From Silene noctiflora (Eukaryota; Streptophyta; Magnoliopsida; Caryophyllales; Caryophyllaceae), in assembly GCA_009801015.1 (NCBI GenBank), contig VHZZ01005035.1, positions 23,323 through 60,819 on the forward strand: DNA of 37,497 nt. The letters are read 5' to 3'. The notes beneath the pieces were generated by a model. The model was not told the origin of the DNA. It saw only the letters and a program-made list of their open reading frames with translations, and ran no database searches. This document shows positions 19,648 through 30,349 of this stretch, piece by piece. Position 1 is the stretch's first letter. Each line of letters starts with the position of its first letter. Position numbers and translations under genes: made by a program.

Positions 19648-20907
19648 ATGGCAGACAATCCGGAAGACGGAAAACAAAGAGAAGAAGACATATTAAGTTC
19701 CCTCTGTGACGATATTCTTATTGGAATTATCTCCTTCCTTCCTCTCAAATTTGCCATCGTCACGGGGTCATTATCCCGTCGATGGCGTGGTCTTTGGACT
19801 AATGTAACCTCTATAATCATAAACACCCCCGAACGCAAGCACTTTCATGAATTCATGAAGCATATTACCTCACCATCAATCGACCGTTTCATTGTCGAAT
19901 ATGAAATTAATGTTGACAAGTCGATCTGGTGGCCTCTCATGGACTCCTGGCTTCATCAAGCTTGTAACCGCAATGTCCGCGAACTCAAGTTAGCATGTCC
20001 TCGTTGTTGGAGTTTCGATCATGCTATGGATATATTACGAAGTTTCGTTTGGGAAACACAGTCGTTGATATCGGTTGAGATATGCTCATTACATTTAATA
20101 TTGCCTGGTTGTGGACAAATCAATCTTCCTAATTTGAAAAGATTAAGGCTTAGACATTTTCGTTGCAAGTTTGAGAAGCTAGGAACGCTAATTGAGGCTT
20201 GTCCTTCCCTCGAAGATTTGTCTTTAGAATTTCCGTACCAGGTTGTATCTGGATGTAACATTAAGTTTTTCAATCAAAATTTACGACGGTTGGTTATTAG
20301 CACGAGTTTATTCGAACACAGTATAGTCGTGATTAATGCCCCAAAATTAGAGCAGTTGGTTGCTTGTGCTTTCAAATTCATCATATACCGCTTTGAAGAG
20401 AAACCTTTAGCATTACGTGAAGTGAAAATCAAAGGCTCGACCTACGACAAACTTCCATCCGAAGATGAAAGCAAGGTAATGTCAGAGTTTTATGGGGCAA
20501 TTAGTAATGTAAGTTTCCTCCCACTCGACGATTTTCTCCTAGATAACATGACTACCGTGTTCAACGCAACTCGGGTTACACTATTTCTGGAAAAGTACCA
20601 CAACATCAAGATTGTGCCGTCGTTAACAGACGTGTGCCCTTTATTAGATGTTCTGAAGCTAGAGGTCGATTGGGATATAAGTGACAAGAGGGGAATGACG
20701 ATCCTCCCAAAGCTTAATCGTATAAGCACCTCACGACGACTACTTAAGAGGATAGAGATTGAAGCCTACTGGGGATTTAATCGTTGGCCTACAAAATCAT
20801 TCTTAAAATTAGTCCGGTACTTGCTAAGCGGTGTCATTGAATTGGAGCAATTCCTGACAAGGCTAAAGTCGTATCACTTAATCAAAATAATCCTAACTCG
20901 GTACTAA
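19648..20907 (+). CDS. F-box/LRR protein with FBD end, C terminus replaced
   Basis: A 419-residue reading frame from ATG 19648. The frame is open without ATG from 19549, so an upstream exon is possible. The F-box is at residues ~12-50 (LCDDILIGIISFLPLKFAIV, LSRRWRGLWTNV). Leu-rich repeats follow, with INLPNLKRLRLRHF and EACPSLEDLSLEF, and the FBD-like end reads CPLLDVLKLEVDWD and SFLKLVRYLLSGVIELEQF. Such proteins link substrates to SKP1-cullin ubiquitin ligases. After Phe at 20851-20853 the last 18 codons come from an inserted solo LTR. The original end, about 40 codons, lies at 22374-22492. The N-terminal 95% has no stop or frameshift, so loss is recent or partial. Confidence 0.88.
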   Translation: MADNPEDGKQREEDILSSLCDDILIGIISFLPLKFAIVTGSLSRRWRGLWTNVTSIIINTPERKHFHEFMKHITSPSIDRFIVEYEINVDKSIWWPLMDSWLHQACNRNVRELKLACPRCWSFDHAMDILRSFVWETQSLISVEICSLHLILPGCGQINLPNLKRLRLRHFRCKFEKLGTLIEACPSLEDLSLEFPYQVVSGCNIKFFNQNLRRLVISTSLFEHSIVVINAPKLEQLVACAFKFIIYRFEEKPLALREVKIKGSTYDKLPSEDESKVMSEFYGAISNVSFLPLDDFLLDNMTTVFNATRVTLFLEKYHNIKIVPSLTDVCPLLDVLKLEVDWDISDKRGMTILPKLNRISTSRRLLKRIEIEAYWGFNRWPTKSFLKLVRYLLSGVIELEQFLTRLKSYHLIKIILTRY

Positions 20908-22368
20908 CAGATAACTAGTGGTAAGAAAGGGTCGAGTCCACAGAGAGGCAGTAGTTAATCGTTTGCTAGTGTTTAAGATTGTCTTAAAGTAACAAATTTG
21001 GGGGTTTTATTTGTTTGGTTTCTACTAGCTAAGTTGCAAGTGAATCAAAGAGTCGTAAACAATAAAATAAAAGAGTCTAGGATTCCGGTTCACTAGGTCG
21101 ATTATATGGGGTGTATCTTAATCAATTGTTAGGTCAATCAAACTATCTAAGGTCACAAGATTGATTAATTCTATTATGCTCTTTAGATTAAGTCTAACAT
21201 GCAATTGCTATAATTAAACACAATCTATCTGATTATCGCAGCCTATATTAATTCTAACCCGGTCGGTGAAAGTATTAATTCTCTACACTAATTATAGACT
21301 CAGGCCTTAAATCATATAATTAGAAGAAGAACAATAATCAAACGGTAGTTTAAACGATATTACTAACAAACAATTATTAATCCCCTTTCTAATCAACCTA
21401 GATCTCCTTCATCCTAGATGAATGATTTAGCTACTCATAATGAATTGATTAACAACAATAAAGATGGATGTAAACATAATTGAAGGCATAACTAAACAAC
21501 AAGGTTGGAAGAGTAAAGAAAGATTAAATAAAAATACCGTAAAGAATTGAGGAACAAGGCTTAGATCCAGAATAATTAAAAGCAAGACTAAACTAATCTA
21601 AGGATTTTAATGTGAATAGTACGTAAAATAAACCTAAGCTGATGGAATAAAGATTAACCTAACATAATAACCGAGTTTTTATATTTATAGTAGAGTTTAA
21701 GCTTAAATAGGAAAGTTCTCGCAAAAGACGAACTCTCGGATAGATACTCGATCGAGTTTGTGTGGACTCGATCGAGTATGCACTTCCCAACATCCCTAAC
21801 TATCGACAATTGCATATTTCTCAATTTCAGGTGGATACTTGATCTCTGACTGAACTCGATCGAGTCCTGGGGTTCCTCGATCGAGTCTGATTGAACTCGA
21901 TCGAGTATACTCTTCTCAGCATCTTCCTGCAACGCGCACTGAACTTCAAATGGTCGCCATTTGTTCGTTACTTAGGCAAATCAAGCGTTCTTAGTGGCGT
22001 TGGAAAGTTAAGAAGATAAGATTTCACTTCTAATTTGATTCACCTGATTATCATTTGTAGAACTCAAGTTATGGCTCTTCAAAGTAGGCATTAGTAATCT
22101 GAAGTTCCTCTTTGTCACTTCTTCGTCTTATCTTCTCTTCTCTTCCTCTATATTTCCGTGCCATGCTTCGTATATTCCTTTATACCATTCCGCAGTGCTT
22201 CATTTCATTCTTTTTCTCCTCAAATGCATCAATTCTACATTAAACACCAAATAGCGGCAGTAACAATATTCTAACACAAATGGCATATAAAAGACATATT
22301 CTAGCACGAAATCCGTACAAAAGACAGTTAAACGGAGGCATAAATGTATATATAAATATGACTCATCA
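20855..22368 (-). mobile_element. solo LTR of 1514 bp, gypsy Athila/Tat-like
   Basis: Plus-strand ends are TGACAAGGCTAAAG and ATATGACTCATCA, so the minus strand reads TGATGAGTC to CCTTGTCA. Target copies ATTCC (20850-20854) and ATTCT (22369-22373) differ by one transition. The motif GGGTCGAGTCCACAGAGAGG near the left end resembles the U5 end of Athila/Tat-group LTRs, which is family memory rather than proof. It carries five copies of the CTCGATCGAGT palindrome between 21746 and 21906. No coding region. It interrupts the F-box gene. Confidence 0.82.
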
Positions 22369-22373
22369 ATTCT

Positions 22374-22492
22374 ATTTGAGGATAAGTGGTGATGAGCATT
22401 CAACTGATGGAGAGCTTAGACAAAGAATGGAATTGGATTTGCGCAAGCTACTCTGCAAGTGTCGAATGGCGATAAGGGGGTGCGATATTTAA
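22374..22492 (+). pseudogene. displaced 3' end of the F-box/LRR gene
   Basis: Encodes LRISGDEHSTDGELRQRMEL and about 19 more residues ending AIRGCDI before TAA. It is in frame with the F-box gene once the solo LTR and one target copy are removed, and matches the C-terminal FBD position ('LE-F-L-IS'). It cannot now be translated with the gene unless the LTR is spliced out. 22493-22650 is probably the old 3' UTR. Confidence 0.8.
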
Positions 22493-23162
22493 TTCGTTGG
22501 GATGTTTCACAAATATACTTTGAGAATTAAGGCCGGTTAAAAAGGATGAAATGCAACCAAATAAGTCCTCTTGGCCTTCACCCTCTCGGATTTCATGGTA
22601 TTTAGTCAGTCTGTACTCTGTAGCTTATGATTTCCTAAATATAGGTTTTTAGTGTTAGCCATCAACGTTATAGGGTCGTTCGTCGCCTTGGACAATGAAA
22701 TTATTGAAATTCCTTCTTTTGAATTTAGATTATTGTGTTTTGAATCAATGTTTTCGGCCATAATTAAGTACATTACCAAATAAGTTAGCCATCGTACGTT
22801 AGATATCGTTGCGACATTGTTTTTAAAAAGAACGTTTAGGAGTTGAACTATTGTAGCCACGCACTTAGGTTCTCCTTGGCCAAATTCAAGTGAAGGAATA
22901 ACTAACAAGAAGCATACTCAACGCGTTCTGATAGACGATGTAGGAAACAAAAATTAAGTATTTCATGTATTCGTTCCAATTCATGGACTATACCATCAGT
23001 TGTACCAGTTGTACGGTGTAGAATATGAGCTTTTTAATAAAGTATTTGAGTTTTATATTAAATAATATGAGCTTTATTAGAAAGTATCTGAGCTCATGCA
23101 TTTACACATTAAAAATATGAACTTTGAATTAGCTCAGAAAAAATACACATAAACTCAGATAC
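22493..23162. other. spacer, old F-box 3' UTR and AT-rich DNA
   Basis: No convincing gene. A 100-codon minus frame at 22606-22908 has no known domain. A two-copy repeat of period 42 (ATATGAGCTTTWTWA and following) begins at 23023 and 23065. Confidence 0.45.
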
Positions 23163-23165
23163 TTA

Positions 23166-23584
23166 GGTTCTGTTTGGCAAAGCATTTCAGGTACCTGATT
23201 TGGTCAAAGTAGCTTATTTGACCAAAATTTTAGGTACTTTATTTGTTTGTAAGCGTTTGACAAATAGCTTATTTAACCAAATAAGCTACATGAAGTGAAA
23301 TGCTACCTAGAGTAGCATTTGAGATTTCAGGTACCTGATTTGATTTGATTTTCCTTTTTTACTCCTTAAATCTATACTATTAAATAATTCGCATATCCTT
23401 TTACGTCAAACATTTTCAGTTAGTTTGCCAAAATTTTTTTTTCATATAATCAGCTACCTTATCAGTTCATAATTTTCAGCTACCTTATCAGTTACCTTTT
23501 CTTCAGGTTTCAGTTAGCTTTTCAGTTTTCAGTTACCTTTTTAGGTTTCAACTACCTTTTTAGGTAGTTTTACCAAACAGAGTC
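23166..23584. mobile_element. Tourist-like (PIF/Harbinger) MITE
   Basis: A 419-bp element flanked by TTA at 23163-23165 and 23585-23587. The ends are inverted: left GGTTCTGTTTGGCAAAGC, right (inverted) GACTCTGTTTGGTAAAAC, 14 of 18 identical. Subterminal short repeats of AGGTACCTGATTTG on the left and CAGYTACCTT on the right fill the interior. No transposase. A TTA duplication and a TGTTTGG-containing end fit Tourist elements. Confidence 0.75.
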
Positions 23585-23587
23585 TTA

Positions 23588-24334
23588 TACCTTGGTTGTA
23601 CAATGATTATATACATCTGGATGTATAATCCTATTTGTGTATTCGTTTTAGTCCCCTTTTTAAATTTAGCGTATAAAAAAGTTTTAATACTCCAAATATC
23701 TAATATTGTCACTGGATTATCAATAACTAATTTACTATCGACGGTCTCTCTAATTCAATGGGATAGAATTGTTATTTCATTAATGTTACTTAAATCAACC
23801 CTAAATAAATAGGACTTCGTGACTCTTATACTCAGTACATTTCATTACTTTATATCAAGATATTCCAGTTTGTTTATATAGTAAATAATCTCTCTGTTTC
23901 ATTGGAATTGTCCTATTTATTAAATATCGTCACATAAATTTGAAAAATTGCAGGATTTCAAAGAATTTGAGAGAGTAATAAATATAAAGATTTAAGTATA
24001 TTAGTATATGATTGAATAATTATACAAAATCCTCTGTAGCTTGTAAGCATATTCATGGTTGGGTAAGTAAATCATTATTTTATATATGAAGAGGTGAGAT
24101 AGAAAGTTAGCCATTCGTCTATTTTTTCCTTTATTAAATATGGTCTCATAACCTAGTAAAAAGGGTAAGTCTTGTGTAAGGCAGTTTTTAGAAAATCAAA
24201 AATCATTATAAATGAAAAGGTGAGATAAAAAGTTAGACCCTAAAACCCTTGAAAAAACTCTTGACGCCTTACACTCTTACCAATGACATAGAACGTGAAA
24301 GAAATGAGATGATGAGCACGAACAATTGTAACGG
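23588..24334. other. AT-rich spacer with one small MITE candidate
   Basis: No gene. At 24164-24281 the ends GGTAAGTCTTGTGTAAGGC and (inverted) GGTAAGAGTGTAAGGC suggest a 118-bp MITE without a clear target copy. Near 23889 CTCTCTGTTTCATT resembles a Stowaway end but no partner was found. Confidence 0.4.
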
Positions 24335-24340
24335 AAGTAA

Positions 24341-26433
24341 TCAACAAGTCTCTGTTAACTGCAGAGACTAGGTACACCTCACTCGAAAAATTCATTTTAG
24401 CACTTGTCACTGCTTCCCATAAGTGACACCCATACTTTGAGTTTCATACCATCTCAGTGGTCACTAACTACCCTCTGAAAGCCGTAATGAGGAAGCCGGA
24501 ACTGTCAAGAAGGATGGCCAAGTTGTTTGTCCACTTGAGTGGGTAAGATTTGAAGCTTGAACCCCGAATAACCATAAAATCACAAGCCCTAGCCGGCTTC
24601 GTCTCAGATTTCAGTCCCGCCCTCCAACAGAAGGCCGATAAGGACGTGCTGAACCTGAGTGAAGATAAGGACGACCAGAAATGGATACTCTACGTCGATG
24701 GGGCCTCCAACATGAGAGGAACGGGGGTAGGATTGGTCCTCTGTTCACTTAAGGGAGAACAGATTGTTCAGGCAGTACAGTGTGAGTTCAGGGCCACTAA
24801 CAATGAGGCAGAGTATGAGGCCCTCATCCTAGGCCTACAACTGGCGTTGGATTTACACGTAAAATATATAGAAGTGTACAGCGATTCGCAACTCATTGTG
24901 AACCATGTGAATGACGTCTATGCCACCAAGGACTCAAAAATGGCAGCCTACCTCAAGGTAGCAAAGGAGCTGAAACCCCGTTTCTCCACCTTTTTTATAA
25001 GGAAGATTCCCAGGGACTAGAATATGGATACGCTAGCCACCTTGGGAGCCACGTCCAAACCCGGAGAAATCACAATGATTCCCATCATACATGTGTTAGA
25101 ACCTCCTATCTACAAGCAGGAGACGAAGGATGGTGAGACATATACACAATGGACACAAGAGGCAGGGGTCCTGAGCACCACGATCGCCCTAGATGATACA
25201 CCAGATTGGCGACAACCATATTACGTTTGGCTGCGCAGCGACGTATTTCCTTCTGACAAGAGGGAGGTGAGGAGTTTTAAAATGAAAGCTTCACGGTTCA
25301 TATTGATTGACGACGTCCTGCTCAGGAAGTCTTTGGCAAGACCATACCTACGATGCTTGAGTAGCCAGGAGGCACTAGCTGTTATGCATAACATCCACAA
25401 CGGGGATTGTGGAAATTATGCAGGGGGTAGTCCAATAAGGCGCTTAGACAAGGGTATTTCTGGCCAACAATGCGCAAGGTTGCAATGGAGTATGTAAAGA
25501 AGTCTGATGCTTACCAAAGGCATGCGCCAGTTAGACATCAACCAGTAGAACCAATGCATCCAATAATCTTGTCGTGGCCTTTCATGAAGTGGGGGATGAA
25601 CATTGTGGGTCCTCTACCTCGTGCCCCGGGAAATACGATCTACATGCTTTCCATGACAGATTATTTCTCTAAGTGGATTGAGGTAGAAGCGTTCCCCTAG
25701 GTTCTTGGGAGGCACGTGATCTCCTTCATCAAGCATAACATCATATGTAGATTTGGTATCCCCTCAGAGATTATACGTGACAATGGAACCCGATTTGTAT
25801 CTGATAAAGCAGAAGCCTTCCGTGCCAGGTGGAACACCGCGCTGTTCAAGTCTACTCCTAAAATTCCCCAATCCAATGGTCAAGTAGAATCCAGTAATAA
25901 GATTGTGATAGAAATATTGAGGAAGAGATTGCAGGAAGTGGGAGGCAAGTGAACAGATGAGCTCCTTTTGGTACTATGGCCTGACAGAACCACCCCCAAA
26001 GTGGCAATAGGGCAAACACCATTAAGCTTGGTGTATAGAGCAAATGCCTTAATCCCTGCTGAGGTGCAAGTACCAACACACAGGTACGAATGTATTACTA
26101 AAGAAAGAAACCAGGTAAAAATGGCAAGCAGCCAGGACACTGAGGACGAACTCATAACAAGCGCCAGATCAGGATAACATCCTACAAGAAGACTGATGCC
26201 AGGAGCTACAACAGGAACGTGAGAATTAGAACCTTGCAGGTAGGGGACTTGGTACTCAGGAAGTTTTTTTAGAACACCAAGAACAGACGAGCAGGGAAGT
26301 TCGCCTACAACTGAGAGGGGTCGTACCAAATAGAAAGCATGGTGGGTAATAGGGCATACAAATATATGACCATGGAAGGGCAGCTCATACATAAGCCATA
26401 GAACATTGTCCACCTGAAGAAATATTACATTTA
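24341..26433 (+). pseudogene. Tat pol: RNase H, archaeal RNase H, integrase
   Basis: 24345-24640 is the RT-linked RNase H (TAETRYTSLEKFILALVTAS, with a stop at the next Lys-x-His) and its tether KSQALAGFVSDFS. The aRH follows: WILYVDGASNMRGTGVGLVL (Asp), NNEAEYEALILGLQLAL (Glu), VYSDSQLIVNHV (Asp). Integrase: the His pair is kept in AVMHNIHNGDCGNYAGG, but the Cys pair reads KSDAYQRHAP, so both zinc cysteines are lost. The core has MTDYFSKWIEVEAF, IIRDNGTRFVS and SNGQVESSNK (D, D, E present). GDLVLRKFF and the GPY-like end finish near 26433. Stops at 24541, 25018, 25698 and 25950 and frame changes near 25420-25480 make it non-functional. Confidence 0.9.
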
Positions 26434-27404
26434 GGTTTTTCAACTAGGTTCCTCCCTCAGCAGGCACAAAGTCAAAAGAAACAAATCTACACACACAACT
26501 AATACTGAAAGTTAATTTCTGATGATCTCTTCTACTGTGAAACAGTTTTCATGTGATGGGGGTACAACACCCAGAATCCACCCGTTGGAGCCACGGTCCA
26601 AACTCCCAAAAGGTACAACAGTTGTAATGACAATTCGGAATTTAAATGTTTTTAAAGTCTTGTCCGCCTGAGCAGACATTTTGTTATTACTTTTTCAGCT
26701 TGACTTCAGAAGGAACATCAATCACCTGATAAGGTGCCACGTTCATAACTCACGTGCTGGTAACCTCGGATCTACCAGGTACTGCAAAGGACATGACAAC
26801 TCAAAACGCCTTCTTAAGTTTCTATCCGTATATAGTTTCTCAATTTTTCTATCTTACAATGTTATCTTAGCAGGAAGCATTGGTGGAGTAAACAAGGGAG
26901 TCATGTCTTTGAAATGTCTTTTACAAAGGGCCTAGAATAAATGTTATCTCATTTTTCAAAATTTTGGTTGTACTACCTCAGGAAGCACAGTTTTCTGCTC
27001 TTAAGGACTATTTCTTTTGTAATTTGCTCCCTTTCTTTAATAAATTTGGTTTTCTTTTTTGAGATTCTTGAGGCACTTTTAAGTTGGCAGTTAATCCCCA
27101 GCAGTCCGATGAGAAAAGGATTAACAGAATGTTCCTTCTGCAGGAAGTACATCATGCGCGTGGTCGAACAGGAACCCTAATGTTCCGTTAGGACGAACAA
27201 ACTCCAGAACCACCAAAGTCAATCCAATAAAAACAGTACATAAAGATGGCCAACAAACAAATGCATGCATAACAAAACAGGTACGAACAACAAATACAAA
27301 ATAAAAACTGGCATAAACATGGTCAATCCCCGGAGGGGGAAAAAGTAGAAAGGTTCAAAAGCAAGCCGCAGTGGGCAACAAAAAAAGAAGCTAAAATTAA
27401 CAAA
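26434..27404 (+). other. non-coding region between pol and the antisense ORF
   Basis: About 970 bases with no domain-bearing frame. The motif CAGGAAG recurs at irregular distances (near 26872, 26980, 27141). It probably includes the 3' UTR of the antisense transcript at its right side. Confidence 0.45.
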
Positions 27405-29372
27405 AGGGGCATTCCCCGCCTAATCTGCCTGATCTGAAACAAATTCTGCAAGAGCAGGCCAGAGTGGCAACGGAGTCAGGGGCGACTTCCTCAGCAGGAA
27501 CCTCCACCTTCGTCTCCTCTTCAGCCAACACTTCCTCAACATGCGATACCTCCTCAGCAGAAGGGTCGCACTCCCCTTCCTCCGCCATCAGCTCGTTGAT
27601 GATGCTGAAGTCCGACTTGGTAGGGAAGGCCTCAACAAACTGCTTCTCTTCCACGGCCCTGTCTCAGGAGGTGTGGGTCCCGGTTTGGAACTCCTGAAGG
27701 CGCTTGATCTTGGACTCCCAGGTGGCGTACACCAGAGCATCCAGGAGCAGCTTCTTCAAAGTCCTCGTTTGGTCCTTTACCGTGGCCAGGCTATCAGAGA
27801 GGGATAACTTGGCAACTTGGACTTTCACCAATTAGCTTTGAGCCTGTGTTAGCTGATCCTGGGCCACCTTCTTCTCATCAGCAACAACAGAGAGTTGGGA
27901 TTCCAGGTCAGCAACCCTTTGTTGCAGGTTGTTCACTTCGCCCATCAGGCGAGGAACTTCCTTCCTGATGTACAAGTTCAGCTCAAGACTCTTCGAAAAA
28001 GGGAGTTGTAAGGGTACGTCCTCAGGAGAAAGAAAGACCAGAATAGAAGGAAAAAGGAAGAAGTTATGCTTACAACAAAGGCGTTTTCCGCTGAAACGTC
28101 CAATATTTCAGGAAGGGGTTTTGTGCCCAAGCTCAGGGCGGCAGCAGGCATGAGAAATTGATCCAACTGCAGCCAAGGCGGAACATCAGCACTTCCACCA
28201 TACCCACGGGGAAAGCGGAGCAGAGTGGTAGCATTAGGCAGATTAGGCATGGGGTGAACGGACGCCAGAGGAGGAACAACCTTTGGTTCTGGCTCAGTAG
28301 GGGCTGCAACCTTCTTCTTGGGAGCAGGCTGAGGGGGAGTAGAGGAGACCTTTCGTTTCTTCCTCTCCAGGACGGAATCAAGATAAAAGGGGGTTTTCCT
28401 CAAATAAAGGTCACAACACCAGTTACACAGCAACATCCCACTAATAGAAAAAAAGGCAAAACACGAAGAACCTTACCGACAGACATTCTTGGTTCCACCA
28501 GAGGGTCCTCTCCTAGGTCAGTTGAAATTTATTCTTCGGGCCCCTCGGATACGTCTTGGTATTCTTCTTCGTCCACGTCAAGTGGATGTGAGGAAGAACC
28601 AGAGAGCTGAGCTACAAGGAGGGCAGGGAAGGACTGAACTTTAGCAGGCAAGCTGAGCAGACGAGAGACCGTAGAAATATCTTTGGAGGGAATCGGTTGA
28701 GGCAGCGTTGCAAGAAAAAAACAAGTAAGAATGGTGAAACGAAAAGGAATCAAAGAAGCAGACAGCGAGGGTTACCTTCCACTGGACCCCACTTGTCCAA
28801 CAGGTAGTCGGGGGTGGGAGAGATAGAGTCAATCTTCACAAAGATGTAACGTAAGAACCAACTATCATCCTTAACTTTGTTAGGGAGGAGGATCCCAGCG
28901 TTCATCTTGTTACAAGAGCGAAGGGTCACGAGACCGTGACCCAAGGATATGACATAGTATATAACAGCGAGGTCACCAAAGTCCAAACCAAGGTTGTAGT
29001 CCTCATCCATAATCACAAGGAGACTAGCACCCGCCATGCATGTGGCATAAACTGGCACATCGCCAGTTTATTAAAGGTAAGGACCTGTTGTACCAGTAGA
29101 AGCAACGAAAAAAAAAAGCCCTATTGGAAGGCTTGCTCATACAAACACGCCCATCCAAGGCAGTAGAGAGCCTCGCCTGGTTGGGGAAGATGGATCACCG
29201 CCTGCTCTCCTATCCCAAATTTTCTTCTCACTTCGGCCGCATCAGAATTGGCGTAGCAGGATTCACACAGATTAGGTTCAGAAAGAATTTTGGTGGAAGC
29301 AAAGGGGTTGGAAGAGGTGAACGACGATGGAAAAGGATGAGGAGAGGGTTGACGGGTGGATTTTTTAGGCAT
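27405..29372 (-). pseudogene. antisense ORF of the Tat element
   Basis: Begins at ATG 29370-29372 with MPKKSTRQPSPHPFPSSFTS. A conserved part follows with FNKLAMCQFMPHAWR, EDYNLGLDFGDLAVIYYVIS, DDSWFLRYIFVKID and TPDYLLDKWG, matching the plant-transposon-protein domain found in antisense ORFs of Tat elements and their domesticated relatives. A Lys/Pro-rich stretch lies near 28300, a coiled coil near 27970-27830 (LMGEVNNLQQRVADLESQLS), and an acidic Glu-rich tail to 27405. Stops and at least two frameshifts (near 29110 and 29030) break it. Short intron-like gaps cannot be excluded. The protein's function is unknown. Confidence 0.72.
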
Positions 29373-29461
29373 AGTGAAAGAGATGAGAGAAGAGGAAAAC
29401 TACCCGAGAGAAAAGAGGTTGGATGAAGGAGGAAAAGTGGAAGATGGAAAAAGGGGTAGAA

Positions 29462-29471
29462 GTATTTAAAG
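29462..29471 (-). promoter_or_regulatory. TATA-like box of the antisense ORF
   Basis: Minus strand TTTAAATACT, about 90 bp upstream of the antisense ATG and in a purine-rich leader, in a normal plant TATA position. Confidence 0.5.
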
Positions 29472-29689
29472 AGGAGAGAAGTTGAGAGAAAGTGGGAAAG
29501 TAAGGAGTTAAGGCATAGTGGGAGGCGTCCGTGGAGCGGTTACCACAAGTGGCGTGCGTGATGGGATAACTTCCAATCACTTTATTGAAGAAAAAAATCA
29601 CCATCATTACAAGGATAAATGACAGCAATTACTTTGGGGGTAATTATTTGGGAAAAAATTCACCACACATTTGAATGCCAGCGTGGAGA

Positions 29690-30040
29690 CATGCGATTGT
29701 TCCAGTAAGGGGCATAGGGACAACTGAAGTGGAAATAAATATCACAATATAAGAAACAAACAAAGTCAAGTCAGCACTCGGTCAAATAACCAACTCCTCA
29801 AGACTAGGGGTTATTGAGCAGAAATAGGAGGAAGTAGCTGAGGGGAGCCTATGGGAAAAACAGCTTATAAGTAGCAAGGGAAGTCTAGCAGAAGCGTAAT
29901 TCAAGCATACTCTCTCTTCACTCACAATTCAGAGGATATTCACATAACATTAGCCATAGTCTCATAATTTTATTTTCCATTAAGTTGTATTTCGTCACTG
30001 TTCCTCCTCAGATCCTACAAACAGTTATAATGCATCAAAT
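29690..30040 (+). repeat. probable LTR of the Tat element
   Basis: A purine-rich AAGGGGCATAGGGA (about 29706) could be the PPT. Further on a TATA-like CTTATAAGTAG (about 29870) is followed by pyrimidine-rich CTCTCTCTTCACTC. The stretch ends near ATGCATCA at 30033, after which AATTGGCGGGATACC resembles a primer-binding region; that would make it a 5' LTR instead. Only one copy is in the window, so limits are not proven. Confidence 0.35.
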
Positions 30041-30250
30041 TGGCGGGATACCGACTCCTCCGCGGTTTTTCCCACATTCGGGTTTTCCGCGTCACCAATT
30101 CCTTTGTGTCACCTTTATTTTCTCGCATTTTCTTTACATTGTTTATTTCTCTATTTGCTAAACGTCGACCTATAAATTTTCCCCATTGATCATTTATACT
30201 TACCCTTATTTTAATCGATAGTAGATAATTTTTACCAAAACAGATACCAC
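30041..30250. other. LTR-like remnant of uncertain origin
   Basis: CGCGGTTTTTCCCACATTCG and the following GGTTTTCCGCGTCACC resemble U5 sequences of several copia/SIRE-type LTRs. No gene and no boundary could be fixed. Confidence 0.3.
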
Positions 30251-30251
30251 A

Positions 30252-30346
30252 TTGAATGGAATCATGACACAAATTACCTCACCTTTCCTAGATAGTTTCC
30301 GTTTCCAAGTTGACGGATGCTTTAAATTTTGGGTGCCTCAAATAGT
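30252..30346 (+). pseudogene. F-box/LRR relic 2, left fragment
   Basis: The plus frame reads TQITSPFLDSFRFQV, then DGCFKFWVPQI, which aligns with KHITSPSIDRFIVEYEINVD and IWWPLMDSW of the F-box gene at 19648 (after its F-box). It stops at the LINE target copy CTCAAATAGT (30337-30346). The F-box itself would lie further left but is not seen; it was probably lost when the Tat element entered or was deleted. The other part is at 36201-36451. Confidence 0.65.
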
Positions 30347-30349
30347 TTT

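Larger units (their letters stand above)
24335..30040 (+). mobile_element. 3' part of a Ty3/gypsy Tat-lineage retrotransposon
   Basis: Plus-strand order: the end of RT/RNase H, a second archaeal-type RNase H, integrase with GPY-like end, a ~1 kb non-coding region, an antisense ORF (minus strand), and a probable 3' LTR. The second RNase H and the antisense ORF between pol and the 3' LTR are both described for Tat-group elements (Retand, Ogre relatives). gag, protease and most of RT are absent, so the element is truncated at about 24335. The right edge is uncertain. Confidence 0.82.

Noticed and set aside
21740-21910. CRISPR-like array from regularly repeated ACTCGATCGAGT
   Set aside because: Repeats are short palindromes at irregular distances in a plant LTR; no cas genes, no spacers of constant length.
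22360-22420. Hammerhead ribozyme suggested by CTGATGAG-like words near the LTR end
   Set aside because: The minus-strand TGATGAGTC is simply the LTR terminus; no matching GAAA core and helices were found.
22606-22908. 100-codon minus-strand frame
   Set aside because: No recognisable domain; AT-rich spacer; no conserved neighbour.
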